Source: Saprospiraceae bacterium (lineage in GTDB: Bacteria > Bacteroidota > Bacteroidia > Chitinophagales > Saprospiraceae). From it: a DNA stretch of 64,000 nucleotides. The notes beneath the pieces are model-generated. The model did not search any database. It had not been told where the DNA came from and saw only the letters and a program-made list of their open reading frames with translations. Numbering within the stretch: position 1 is the first letter of the stretch; the number at the start of each line of letters is the position of its first letter. The position numbers were made by a program, and so were the translations under genes. The stretch spans positions 62,001 to 126,000 of the forward strand of contig JADKDE010000003.1 in the NCBI GenBank assembly GCA_016718505.1. The letters are read 5' to 3'. Shown one piece after another: positions 26,908-36,299 of the stretch.

Positions 26908-27574
26908 TACAATTTCGCTCTATCGAAGCGATAACTTCTTCACGGTCCAATGGCCGCTGCAATTCCAACTTCATGGAAGTTACGGCTCGATTGTCATCCT
27001 GGATCCCACAAGGGATGATATGGTTAAAATAGCTCAAATCTGGATTCAAATTTAGAGCAAATCCATGCAGCGAGATCCATCTCGATAGGTGAATTCCTAT
27101 TGCACATATTTTTCTCGCAGGAAATATTTCATCCTGATCTAACCAAACTCCTGTATATCCTTTATGCCTTGGTCCGCTCAATCCAAATTCAGCCAATGTC
27201 TTTATTATTATCTCCTCAATACTTCTTACGAACCAATGAACATCGGTATTTATTTCATTCAAATCGAAAATCAGATAGCCAACAATCTGCCCTGGCCCGT
27301 GGTATGTGATATCACCTCCACGATTTATTTTATAAAAACTAGCACCAATGGCTTTAAGTTTTTCATCATCGACCAAAAGATGAGTATCTTTTCCACTCCT
27401 ACCTAATGTAAATACATGGGGATGCTCACAAAAAATCAAATGATGAACGATGGGATTTGGGTATCCATTCGCTCTATTCTCAAGTAATTCACTTTGGATT
27501 TCAGCTTGTTTGTCCCATGCTAGCTTATAATCGATGGAGCCCCAGTTATGTATTTTTAATTGAAATTCGCTCAA
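26876..27574 (-). CDS. lipB: Octanoyl-[ACP]:protein octanoyltransferase LipB
   Basis: 232 residues. Transfers octanoate from acyl carrier protein to lipoyl domains, the first step of lipoate synthesis. Signature RGGDITYHGPGQIVGY is intact, the catalytic Lys lies in ARKICAIGIHLSRW with SLHGFALN after it, and the catalytic Cys is in HIIPCGI. It leads the minus-strand run lipB, unknown gene, thioesterase, E1, a sensible grouping since 2-oxoacid dehydrogenases depend on lipoylation. Confidence 0.96.
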   Translation of the reverse strand: MSEFQLKIHNWGSIDYKLAWDKQAEIQSELLENRANGYPNPIVHHLIFCEHPHVFTLGRSGKDTHLLVDDEKLKAIGASFYKINRGGDITYHGPGQIVGYLIFDLNEINTDVHWFVRSIEEIIIKTLAEFGLSGPRHKGYTGVWLDQDEIFPARKICAIGIHLSRWISLHGFALNLNPDLSYFNHIIPCGIQDDNRAVTSMKLELQRPLDREEVIASIERNCIDVFNFKKLL

Positions 27575-27694
27575 TTTACCTTAATTTCGTAATTTTATAA
27601 TAACGAATACAGATTTGAGATGCTCTATTAGTGTAAAACTGTGACAAAATAAAGTTCTGCTGTGGTAATTCATTATAATAAAACAAATAATATC

Positions 27695-28764
27695 ATGAAG
27701 ATTTTAACAACGGTTTTGATTATATGTTTTGGACTTTTTAGACTGGATGCCCAAAACATCGCTCCTGATTTTACAGTCACACTGACCGATGGTCAAACCA
27801 AATCCTTGTATAAAGATTATCTAGACAAAGGAAAAACAGTGGTACTAAAATTATTTTTTGTGGACTGCCCTCCATGTCGGGCTCATGCACCATTGTATCA
27901 AGATCTTTATGAAGAATGGGGTCAAGGGATTGGGCCCGTAGAGTTTTTCATCTATCAACCAGCACATTTGATTTAAACCAAACGGTTTTGGCATATGATC
28001 AAGCCAATGGTCATACATTCAAGGCTGCAGGTTCAGATGGTGGTTCATTACAAGCAATCCTTCCCTATCGAAATGGAACATTTGGCCCTTTTCAAGGAAC
28101 TCCTACTTTCGTCGTCATCGCCCCCAATCGAAGTTTAACGTTTGACATAAGAGGAACTAGTCCTGCGAATACCATGGAACTTTTGAACCAAGCCATATTG
28201 AATACAGGTGCCATAAAGCCTCCCGTTGGAGGACTCAATATCACACTAAGTGGCCAAATAAGAAAATACAACAAGCCCGAAGATTCTATTTCCGAGCAAA
28301 AAGTCGCCCTCTATCAAGGGACAGAACTTATAAGTATTTATGACGGCTCTGATTATAAATTTGTTGTCCCATTTTCCAACCTAAAATATACGATTAGGCC
28401 TATTGATTTGGACGTTCCTTTCAGAAGTGGGATTTCGACAGCTGACATTTTAAAAATACAAAAACACATCCTCGCTTCGGAAGTGTTCACGTCGCCATTC
28501 CAAGTATTGGCCTCTGATTGCAACACTAATAATTTTATCTCAGCAGCTGATTTGGTTTCTCTCAGAAAACTCCTTTTATTTCGGATAGAAGAATTTGAAA
28601 ATGCAAAATCGATTAGATATATTCCTTACAAAAACTTCGATAGTACCGTGTCAAATGTTTTGCAGCATACTTTTTTAGATTATTATGAAATTTTCGCCAA
28701 TGAAAACCATGAAAATATGGATTTTCGGCTCATCAAAATTGGTGATGTTACTGGTGATTTTTAA
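27695..28764 (+). CDS. Secreted thioredoxin-like protein with dockerin-like module, frameshifted
   Basis: Signal peptide (MKILTTVLIICFGLFRLDAQ), then a thioredoxin/AhpC-like fold with CPPC (FFVDCPPCRAHAPL), then FQGTPTFVVIAP, a linker, a carboxypeptidase-like beta domain, and a dockerin-like module (GISTADILKIQKHILASE; NNFISAADLVSLRKLLL) ending IKIGDVTGDF. Reading shifts frame at the T run 27944-27948: the first frame stops at 27976, the second carries the rest to 28764. Adding one T restores VEFFHLSTSTFD. No T9SS sorting tail follows, so the gene ends at the point where related proteins continue. The same module occurs in the giant protein. Confidence 0.78.
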
Positions 28765-28862
28765 GCATTTTATGATATAATCTGCTATAGTATTTGGCCA
28801 ATTCCTACGACCGAATTAAAAAATTTAATGGATTTTCATTAACTTCGCATTCAAAATTTAGA

Positions 28863-30248
28863 ATGACTTTAATTAAATCCATATCAGGAATTAGAGGGAC
28901 CATTGGAGGGAATGTTGGAAGCAATTTGACCCCAATTGATATAGTTGAATGTGCAGCTGCTTTCGGAACTTGGGTATTGCAGAAAAACAAAACCCCAAAA
29001 GTAGCCATCGGTAGAGATGCTCGGATCAGTGGCAATATGGTCCAACAACTCGTCATGAATACATTGGTAGGGCAAGGAATCACAGTTCTAGACTTGGGAT
29101 TATCCACCACTCCAACCGTAGAAATGGCGGTAGTAAATCACAAAGCGGACGCAGGTGTCATCATCACCGCGAGCCACAACCCTATCCAGTGGAATGCGCT
29201 CAAACTACTCAATGAAAAAGGAGAATTTATTGCGGCAGAAGAAGGCGCATATTTACTTGAAATAATAAAAAACAAAGAATTCACCTTCGCCCCAGTCCTC
29301 GACTTGGGTACCATTATTAAGATAAATGACGCCATCGAGTCTCATATAAAAGCCATACTAGAGCTACCTTTGGTAGATCTCCCATTGGTCCAATCCAAAA
29401 AATTCAAGGTTGTAGTCGATTGCATTAATTCTACTGGGTCCATTTCTATCATTCCTTTGTTAGAAAAATTGGGCTGCGAAGTCATTGTACTCAACAAAGA
29501 GATGACGGGTCATTTTGCTCATAACCCAGAACCATTGCCTGAACATTTGGAAGGATTGTGCCAAGCAGTTGTCCAGAACAAGGCTCAAATGGGCATTTGT
29601 GTGGATCCAGACGTGGACCGACTGGCTTTTGTCATGGAAGATGGAAAATTATTTGGTGAAGAATATTCTTTGGTGGCTATCGCTGATTATATCCTCTCCA
29701 AAACCCCTGGAAATACCGTTTCCAACCTTTCATCCACCCGCGCACTGAGAGACATTACTCAAAAGCACCAACAAACTTATGCAGCTGCGGCCGTCGGCGA
29801 AGTCAATGTCGTCAAAAAAATGAAAGAAATAAGTGCTGTAATAGGAGGCGAAGGAAATGGCGGAATCATTTATCCAGAGCTGCATTATGGACGAGATGCC
29901 TTGGTAGGAGTCGCTCTTTTATTGACTTCCATTGCTCAAAATGGCTTGTCAATGACTGCATTGAAGGATTCTTTACCCAAATATGAGATGTCAAAAGACA
30001 AGATATCCTTAGAAAATTTTGATCGTGTACCCGAAATTCTAGAATATGCAATAGGCTTGTATCCAAATGCCACTATCGATAGAACCGATGGCGTAAAAAT
30101 AGACCTAGACCAAGGCTGGATACATCTTCGCCAAAGCAATACTGAGCCCATCATTCGCATATATACAGAGAGTATGGACCAAGCTCAAGCGATTCAATTA
30201 GGAAGTGATTTAAAGGCAAGTGTCGTTAAATTTCTTTCTAAAACTTAA
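28863..30248 (+). CDS. glmM: Phosphoglucosamine mutase-type phosphohexomutase
   Basis: 461 residues from the ATG at 28863. Converts glucosamine-6-P to glucosamine-1-P for cell-wall precursor synthesis. The catalytic phosphoserine loop is TASHNPIQWNALK, the Mg site DPDVDRLAF, the sugar-binding loop GGEGNGGI and the phosphate-binding end RQSNTEPIIRIY. An upstream in-frame TTG at 28794 would add 23 residues, but the family begins at LIKSISGIRGTIGG. A TAACTTCG near-match to the -7 box lies just before. Phosphomannomutase is the alternative. Confidence 0.9.
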   Translation: MTLIKSISGIRGTIGGNVGSNLTPIDIVECAAAFGTWVLQKNKTPKVAIGRDARISGNMVQQLVMNTLVGQGITVLDLGLSTTPTVEMAVVNHKADAGVIITASHNPIQWNALKLLNEKGEFIAAEEGAYLLEIIKNKEFTFAPVLDLGTIIKINDAIESHIKAILELPLVDLPLVQSKKFKVVVDCINSTGSISIIPLLEKLGCEVIVLNKEMTGHFAHNPEPLPEHLEGLCQAVVQNKAQMGICVDPDVDRLAFVMEDGKLFGEEYSLVAIADYILSKTPGNTVSNLSSTRALRDITQKHQQTYAAAAVGEVNVVKKMKEISAVIGGEGNGGIIYPELHYGRDALVGVALLLTSIAQNGLSMTALKDSLPKYEMSKDKISLENFDRVPEILEYAIGLYPNATIDRTDGVKIDLDQGWIHLRQSNTEPIIRIYTESMDQAQAIQLGSDLKASVVKFLSKT

Positions 30249-30260
30249 ATACATCAACCC

Positions 30261-31394
30261 ATGGAAAGAATCTATTTTGACAATGCAGCTACCACACCTC
30301 CAGCCCCTGAGGTCGTCGAGGCGATGCTGTTAGCGTTAAAAAATGACTTTGGCAATCCATCCTCGATACATGCAGAAGGACGTAAATCTAGGGCATTGAT
30401 CGAAAAAGCTAGAAAATTCATAGCCAACAAACTGAATGCTTCCATTGGAGAAATATTTTTTACAAGCGGTGGTACAGAATCCAATAACCTTGCCATCAAA
30501 CATTCGGTTAAAAATCTTGGAGTCACGCGCATCATCAGCAGCAGGCTTGAGCACCACTGTGGCCTGCACTCCATCGATGCCATTCAGAAATCAGATAATA
30601 TCATCGTTGAGTATGTTGAAAATGATGCTCATGGAAAAATAAACCTTGAACAATTAGAATCCCTATTAAAAGACGATTCGAACAAAACTTTGGTTAGTTT
30701 AATGCACGCAAACAACGAAATCGGCACCATGATCGATCTTGATGCAGTTAGTGCGTTGTGTATGCAGTATGGGGCTTATTTTCATTCAGATACTGTGCAG
30801 ACCATATGCCACTACCCTATCGATTTGCAAAAAACAAAATTGCATTTTCTATCAGGAGCTGGGCATAAATTTCATGGCCCCAAAGGCGTAGGTTTTATTT
30901 ATATAAATAGCGATATAAAGGTTGATCCGTTGATAGATGGGGGTTCTCAAGAAAGGAACATGAGGGGAGGTACTGAAAATCTGTACGGGATCGTCGGTCT
31001 TGAAAAAGCATTCGAATTGGCCTATGCGCATATGGATGAATGGAGTGAACACATTTTAAGTCTTAAAAATTATTTCAAAGAAGAATTAACAAAATATTTT
31101 GATGGAATCGTATTCAATGGCTGTGAAGAAAACTCACTTTACACCGTATTGAGTGTATCTTTTCCTGAAAATTCAAAATCCGAGATGCTTTTGTTAAATT
31201 TAGACATTGCAGGCATCTCTTGCAGCGGTGGTAGTGCGTGTACATCTGGCAGTGAAAAGGGGTCACATGTGATCGAAGCATTGCATCAGCCAGAAAAAAT
31301 GAGAACCATCAGATTTTCATTTTCGCATTTAAATACTAAAAATGAAATTGATAGGTGCATAAACCTACTAAAAAATTGGTGTAACTTAAAATAA
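30261..31394 (+). CDS. Cysteine desulfurase (NifS/IscS-like)
   Basis: 377-residue PLP enzyme releasing sulfur from cysteine for Fe-S and thio-modification. Starts IYFDNAATTPPAPEV; PLP Lys in SGAGHKFHGPKGVGF; His in SSRLEHHCGLHS; sulfur-accepting Cys in SCSGGSACTSGSEKG. Twelve bases after glmM, so probably co-transcribed. No isc/suf scaffold gene is adjacent. Confidence 0.94.
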   Translation: MERIYFDNAATTPPAPEVVEAMLLALKNDFGNPSSIHAEGRKSRALIEKARKFIANKLNASIGEIFFTSGGTESNNLAIKHSVKNLGVTRIISSRLEHHCGLHSIDAIQKSDNIIVEYVENDAHGKINLEQLESLLKDDSNKTLVSLMHANNEIGTMIDLDAVSALCMQYGAYFHSDTVQTICHYPIDLQKTKLHFLSGAGHKFHGPKGVGFIYINSDIKVDPLIDGGSQERNMRGGTENLYGIVGLEKAFELAYAHMDEWSEHILSLKNYFKEELTKYFDGIVFNGCEENSLYTVLSVSFPENSKSEMLLLNLDIAGISCSGGSACTSGSEKGSHVIEALHQPEKMRTIRFSFSHLNTKNEIDRCINLLKNWCNLK

Positions 31395-31406
31395 TGTTTA
31401 CCTTTG
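31376..31406 (+). promoter_or_regulatory. Complete Bacteroidota promoter (TTG-N20-TACCTTTG)
   Basis: TTG at 31376-31378 and TACCTTTG at 31399-31406 match both halves of the Bacteroidota sigma-A consensus at the right spacing. It lies inside the end of the desulfurase gene and drives the DHH phosphoesterase. Confidence 0.75.
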
Positions 31407-31428
31407 CACGCAATTTTCAGCAAATAAC

Positions 31429-32427
31429 ATGACCCTAGAGGTAAATCAAATAAAAGAATATCTAGCCCAACCGAGAGTAATTGGTCTATTTTCACACAGA
31501 AACCCAGATGGAGATGCATTGGGAAGTACACTTGCGATGCAGCATCTTTTGGTTCAAATGGGCCATACAGTAAAGGTCATGGTACCTTCAGAATATCCTC
31601 AGAACTTTGAATGGATGCCAGAAGTGGATAAAATTTTGGTTTGGGATCTTGACTCTGAAGACATCAAAGCCTATACAAATACGATGGATTTTGCCATTTA
31701 TCTCGATTTCAACTCTCTGGATCGTATCGATAAAATGGGCGAATACATTTCCAATAAGACGATTAAAACCTGGACTATTGACCACCATATAGACCCCATC
31801 ATCATTTCTGACTGGATTTATAGCGTGCCCGAGGCTAGCTCGACCTCCGAATTGGTTTGGGATATAATCATACAATTTGGTTGGCATAAATACCTGAATA
31901 CCCAGATAGCCAACTGCCTCCTGACAGGAATCATCACCGACACGGGCAATTTTGCCTATTCAGTCACTCCTGACTTGCTGAATAAGGTGGCCGAGATATT
32001 AAAGCTCAACGTCAATTATGAGTTTGTCCAAAATGCCATTCACAACACGATGCCCGAAAAACAATTACGACTTTTGGGTCATTGTTTGATCAATAGAATG
32101 GAGATTTTCCCGCAATTTCAGGCTGGATTAATATATCTTGACAAAGAAGATTATAAGAATTTTGAAATAAAAAGAGGCGATACAGAAGGCATAGTCAATT
32201 ATTTATTGAAATTAAAAAATATAAAAATTGCTGCATTTATAACAGAGCAGCCCACGATTACAAAGATTTCACTTAGGTCAAAAGGCGATGTCAATGTGGA
32301 GGTCATTTGTAAGGAATATTTCAAAGGCGGGGGACACAAGAATGCCTCTGGTGGCGCACTTTATTTGCCACTTCATATCGTTGTTAAGATACTTAAAGAA
32401 GCATTAACAAAATATAACAATATTTAA
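31429..32427 (+). CDS. DHH/DHHA1 phosphoesterase, NrnA-like
   Basis: 332 residues. DHH metal-binding motifs RNPDGDALGS, YLDFNSLDRID, TIDHHID and GIITDTGNFAYS, followed by a DHHA1 domain with GGGHKNASGG. NrnA proteins degrade nanoRNA and dephosphorylate pAp; some relatives cleave cyclic dinucleotide products. Own promoter; FKBP gene follows after 30 bases. Confidence 0.92.
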   Translation: MTLEVNQIKEYLAQPRVIGLFSHRNPDGDALGSTLAMQHLLVQMGHTVKVMVPSEYPQNFEWMPEVDKILVWDLDSEDIKAYTNTMDFAIYLDFNSLDRIDKMGEYISNKTIKTWTIDHHIDPIIISDWIYSVPEASSTSELVWDIIIQFGWHKYLNTQIANCLLTGIITDTGNFAYSVTPDLLNKVAEILKLNVNYEFVQNAIHNTMPEKQLRLLGHCLINRMEIFPQFQAGLIYLDKEDYKNFEIKRGDTEGIVNYLLKLKNIKIAAFITEQPTITKISLRSKGDVNVEVICKEYFKGGGHKNASGGALYLPLHIVVKILKEALTKYNNI

Positions 32428-32457
32428 TTTTAAATAAACAACATTAATAAAAATTTT

Positions 32458-33305
32458 ATGTCGCACATTAAATCAATCATTGCATTAGTATTTGCTTGTA
32501 TCGCAGTCATATCGTGCAAACAAACACAAAAACTTCCAATGGAATGGAATACGTCCATGTTGTGTCCAACAATGGTCCAAAACCAGCAGAAGAAGATAAA
32601 ATTTCATTTCATATGACGATCAAGACGGATACTGACTCATTATTGACCAGTACTTATATGATGGGACAAGAGCAACAAACCATGATACCACCTGCTTCTT
32701 ATCCAATGACTAAGCCAGATCCATTTTTGGAAGTATTCAAAAAAATGTCTGTAGGTGATTCTTTGATATTGACTATACCTGTAGATTCAATGCCTAGCAG
32801 AAATGGTATCCCAGAAAAGGCAAAAGCAATTGTTTACGGATTTAAAATGACTAAAATTACTTCTAAAGCTGAAATCGAAGCGAATAAAGCCAAGTATCAA
32901 GCCGAAGGAGCAAAAGTTTTGGAGCAATCAACAGGCTTGGTTTCTAAACTAGAGGCTGGAAGCGATCCATCGGTATTGAAAACAGCGTCAGGCATCAAGT
33001 ATGTGGTTCACAGCGAAGGTAAAGGCCCTAAAGCTAATATGGGTGAAACCGTAAAAGTGATGTATTCTGGTATCCTAAAAGATGGAAAAGAATTCGATTC
33101 TTCTTTCAAAAGAGGAGAGCCAATCCAATTCCCAGCAGGTGTTGGACAAGTAATCAAGGGATGGGACGAGATGATCACTACCCTACCTAAAGGTTCGAAA
33201 GCAACCATTTTCGTTCCTTATGCATTGGCTTATGGAGAAGCAGGAAGCCCTCCAATGATCCCAGCAAAATCTGACTTAGTATTTTATATAGAAATAATAG
33301 AATAA
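32458..33305 (+). CDS. FKBP-type peptidyl-prolyl isomerase lipoprotein, frameshifted near N-terminus
   Basis: The ATG at 32458 begins a lipoprotein signal (IALVFACIAVISC, Cys 20) that runs out of frame at the A run 32528-32532; adding one A joins it to the long frame reading KTSNGMEYVHV. The rest contains an N-terminal FKBP-like dimer region and a C-terminal FKBP domain (GETVKVMYSGILKDGKEFDSSF, GWDEMITTLPKGSKATIFVP, YGEAGSPPMIP). Prolyl isomerase and chaperone in the periplasm or outer membrane. Without the correction the protein would start at an internal TTG (32496) with no export signal, which is implausible. Confidence 0.88.
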
Positions 33306-33314
33306 TATAATTCC

Positions 33315-33352
33315 AGAGCCCAAGCGTCAAAAAGTTTGGGCTCTTTTTTTTC
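33315..33352 (+). terminator. Rho-independent terminator after FKBP gene
   Basis: AGAGCCCAA / TTGGGCTCT inverted repeat, 12-base loop, then eight T's. Begins 10 bases after the stop. Confidence 0.9.
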
Positions 33353-33369
33353 ACTCAAATGCAAATACT

Positions 33370-34062
33370 ATGTCCCATCAAACCATCAAAGATTGGAACC
33401 AGGAAGATCGTCCTAGAGAAAAAATGATGACCAAAGGTCGCAAAGCCTTGACCGATGCAGAATTGCTCGCCATACTCATCACAACTGGAAATAAGAAGGA
33501 AACGGCCATGGACTTGGCTCGAAAATTATTGGCTCGATTTAACAACGATATCCAACAGCTATTCAAGGCAGATTGGAAAGAATTCACTGCTGTGAGCGGC
33601 ATAGGAGAAGCCAAAGCCATCACTATCGCTGCGGCCCTAGAACTGGGTCGAAGAAGGTCAGGCGCTACTCCGCACTCAAAACCCAAAATTCACTCCTCTG
33701 GAGACGCCTACAACCTCCTAAAATCATCCCTTAGCGATCTTACTGAAGAGTATTTTTTTAGTATATTTCTCAACAATGCCAATGAAGCCATAGCCGTAGA
33801 ACCGATAAGTTTCGGAGGGATGACAAGTGTTATGGTTGATCCCCGAGTAGTGCTGAGAAAAGCTTTGGAGCTAAAAGCAATAGGCATCATCTTAGCTCAT
33901 AATCATCCCAGCAATTTGCTCAAACCCAGCAAAGCTGATATCGATTTGACTCAAAAATTGCAAGACGGAGCTAAGCTACTAGAATTAAAGATACTAGATC
34001 ATCTCATCATTTCTGACCATCACTATTATAGTATGGCGGATGAAGGCATCCTCCCTTCCTAG
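33370..34062 (+). CDS. radC: RadC family (JAB/MPN domain) protein
   Basis: 230 residues. N-terminal helix-hairpin-helix region (AVSGIGEAKAITIAAALELGRR) and a C-terminal JAB/MPN metalloprotease-like domain with the metal motif HNHPSNLLKPSKADIDLT. Historically called DNA repair protein RadC; the biochemical role is unclear. Full family length and intact motif. Ends in TAG. Confidence 0.94.
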   Translation: MSHQTIKDWNQEDRPREKMMTKGRKALTDAELLAILITTGNKKETAMDLARKLLARFNNDIQQLFKADWKEFTAVSGIGEAKAITIAAALELGRRRSGATPHSKPKIHSSGDAYNLLKSSLSDLTEEYFFSIFLNNANEAIAVEPISFGGMTSVMVDPRVVLRKALELKAIGIILAHNHPSNLLKPSKADIDLTQKLQDGAKLLELKILDHLIISDHHYYSMADEGILPS

Positions 34063-34143
34063 ATGTTAATTTTTTGTTAATCAATTTCATTTTTAAGATA
34101 AATTCGTCAATATTTGGGTTTACAAGCACATTCAGTTATTGTT

Positions 34144-34701
34144 ATGATGAAAAAAATAATTCCACTATTCATTTTTACTTGCATCGGTATTTTTGGTTTT
34201 TCACAATCCGAACCAGAACTAGATACCATCCCTACAAGTCCTTCTGATCAAGCTAAAATGTATGCAATCAGAATCAAAAAATCCAGAATAAATGGCATTT
34301 ATATCCCCAAGGACATCAATGAGGCGATGAAAGACATAGATGAAAGAATCGACTCCGCGGGTAGAGAAAAATTCAAGCAAGTTTCTGAAAAAGAAAGTGC
34401 AAAAAAATTTCATTTCACCTTCGGACAATGGATGTCTCACAATTGGTCCCTACCCCAAGGATCTCGATTGAGTCACTACCTTAAGGGAAAAGGACTCACC
34501 TTCGTGGACGATATGATGGTCACCTTGAGCGTATGTTATCACCGACATATCAACGGAATACCCCTAGATGAGGATAAATTGATAGCAGAAATATTAAAAC
34601 GTCGCCACGATGCTTATAAACTGAGATTTAAGAACGGTACCACCATCTCAAAACGCAAACTTCCCAGACCTGGTGAAATAGATACTCTACATCGAGAATA
34701 A
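34144..34701 (+). CDS. Secreted protein, DUF6794-like
   Basis: About 186 residues from the ATG at 34144. Signal peptide (MKKIIPLFIFTCIGIFGFSQ), a linker, then YIPKDINEAMKDIDERIDS and a compact domain FTFGQWMSHNWSLPQGSRLS with YHRHINGIPLDEDKL, a pattern I associate with DUF6794. Function unknown. An upstream in-frame start at 34114 would add ten residues before the signal peptide and is less likely. Confidence 0.7.
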   Translation: MMKKIIPLFIFTCIGIFGFSQSEPELDTIPTSPSDQAKMYAIRIKKSRINGIYIPKDINEAMKDIDERIDSAGREKFKQVSEKESAKKFHFTFGQWMSHNWSLPQGSRLSHYLKGKGLTFVDDMMVTLSVCYHRHINGIPLDEDKLIAEILKRRHDAYKLRFKNGTTISKRKLPRPGEIDTLHRE

Positions 34702-34739
34702 TTTTTACAAAAAATTATACATATTACATTTTTTTATAA

Positions 34740-34747
34740 TATATTTG
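34740..34747 (+). promoter_or_regulatory. -7 box (TATATTTG) ahead of a short leader
   Basis: Perfect TAnnTTTG located 182 bases upstream of the gene at 34929 and only about 17 bases before a UUCG hairpin terminator. Confidence 0.5.
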
Positions 34748-34764
34748 CACCGTGACTCAAAGAG

Positions 34765-34790
34765 AAATTGCTTCGGCAGTTTTTTTTTGT
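34765..34790 (+). terminator. UUCG-tetraloop terminator or attenuator
   Basis: AAATTGC-TTCG-GCAGTTT stem-loop (one G-T pair) followed by nine T's. It may end the transcript of the 34144 gene or attenuate transcripts from the 34740 box. The remaining leader to 34928 is AT-rich. Confidence 0.6.
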
Positions 34791-34928
34791 TTTATATATA
34801 TTACGATTTTTTATAATATTTAAAATTTTGATAGATAAAATATTATAGATTATGTCTTTTTTTAATATTTGGCATAATTTTTGTACACGGTTATATTAAA
34901 TCATTTTTAACAATTTAATCAATAAGTA

Positions 34929-36245
34929 ATGGAGAAGTTTCAATCATTTTTCGTAAAGACTCTGCTTTTATTCAGCTTGGCCATTATAGGTACGCAGGCT
35001 TCTGGATTTAATGCTACATCAAAATCTACATTGGTAGAAAAGTCATTTAAATACTATGACGTACCTGATTCGAAGATGGATCAGTACCAATTGCAAGTAC
35101 AAGTTAGTGTATCTGGTGGAATTCAAGGTGCTGATGGCAATACTCAGGCCTTATACTTTGTATTTCCAGCTGGATACGGGGTAAATATTATCCAAAAATA
35201 CACTACTCAGATGTTGAGTAAGAGTGAGAAGCTGATACTGAATTATACCAATAAAAATACGTTGTGCGAAGATTGTCCACAGACCTATTGTGAGTCTTGT
35301 GCGGATGCATTCGGTCGTATTATGCCCATTGACAACGGATTTGGAAATAATATCGAAAATAGAATTTTGAAATTTGAGCCTTTGACTTCAGATACCTATA
35401 TAGAAGATGTATCGGGCAATGGTCGTCGCGTATCTAAGTGGTTGGTTACGATAACCTTTGACGCGGATGAGAGTTTTAGACTTGCTCCTAGAAAATTGTA
35501 CATTACGGGTATGGAACAAGAAGATGTTAAAGAGATCCAATTGACTGAGTTTGAAACTTCATTTTTACCACACGGAAATTTGGAGGCAATTGATATCGTT
35601 GAGTCTTTTTATGGTACGAATGTTGTTGGAGGTGAGTCTCACTGGAAGTATGTCTATGGCTTAGACCTTGAAAAGGCCATCAAAGTATCGAGCTTGATCA
35701 GTGCAGAAATGATGTCATTTGAGGGTATCCAAGACGATGGAAACACGATCCTTAGTTGGAATACGGGCAATGAGTGTAAAAATGAAAAATTCGTAGTAGA
35801 AAGGTCTAAGGATGGTATAAATTACGAAAAAATCGGAGAGATCAAAGGCTGTGATAATATGATAGAAAAACGAGAATACGCTTTTGTGGACTTTAATGGC
35901 TTCGACGGCAATTCGTACTATCGCATCTACGTGAAAGATCAAGATGATACTAAGTTCTATACAAATACAATAAAAGTAAATCCTGGTTCATCACAAGTGG
36001 CCAAATTAGATGCCAAGGTTAAAAATGAAAAATTAGAATGGAATGCGATTGCTTCTGGCGAAAATCAAGGTAAAGTTTCCATAGCTATATTTGACAAAGA
36101 AGGTAAAATAGTCAAGACTTTGGATCCAGATGCTATTGGTTCACACAAAAATGTTTTGAACTTAGAAACATATCGCAACAATGGTTATTTGGCCTTATTC
36201 AAATATCAAAAAATGTACAAAGCGGTCAAGATGTTGGAAGATTAA
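34929..36245 (+). CDS. Secreted protein with fibronectin-like domain
   Basis: 438 residues. Signal peptide (TLLLFSLAIIGTQASG), then a 220-residue unrecognised region with a Cys cluster (CEDCPQTYCESC, about 116-127). Residues 265-345 match the T9SS-associated Ig/Fn3-like module (SWNTGNECKNEKFVVERSKD, SYYRIYVKDQD). The C-terminal 80 residues resemble a diverged T9SS sorting domain (GKVSIAIFDKEGKIVKTL, then YKAVKMLED). Likely surface-exposed; function unknown. Strong terminator follows. Confidence 0.72.
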   Translation: MEKFQSFFVKTLLLFSLAIIGTQASGFNATSKSTLVEKSFKYYDVPDSKMDQYQLQVQVSVSGGIQGADGNTQALYFVFPAGYGVNIIQKYTTQMLSKSEKLILNYTNKNTLCEDCPQTYCESCADAFGRIMPIDNGFGNNIENRILKFEPLTSDTYIEDVSGNGRRVSKWLVTITFDADESFRLAPRKLYITGMEQEDVKEIQLTEFETSFLPHGNLEAIDIVESFYGTNVVGGESHWKYVYGLDLEKAIKVSSLISAEMMSFEGIQDDGNTILSWNTGNECKNEKFVVERSKDGINYEKIGEIKGCDNMIEKREYAFVDFNGFDGNSYYRIYVKDQDDTKFYTNTIKVNPGSSQVAKLDAKVKNEKLEWNAIASGENQGKVSIAIFDKEGKIVKTLDPDAIGSHKNVLNLETYRNNGYLALFKYQKMYKAVKMLED

Positions 36246-36267
36246 ATTTCCCATTTACATAGTGGAG

Positions 36268-36299
36268 GAGCTCTAGATTCTATCTAGGGCTCTTTCTAT
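36268..36299 (+). terminator. Rho-independent terminator
   Basis: GAGCTCTAGAT / ATCTAGGGCTC inverted repeat with one mismatch and a 3-base loop, followed by TTTCTATTTT. It ends the 34929 gene and overlaps the 3' end of the convergent nth gene. Confidence 0.8.

Noticed and set aside
34740..34790. A tRNA or known riboswitch in the leader of the 34929 gene
   Set aside because: Only a short UUCG hairpin and T run are present; no cloverleaf or conserved riboswitch core.
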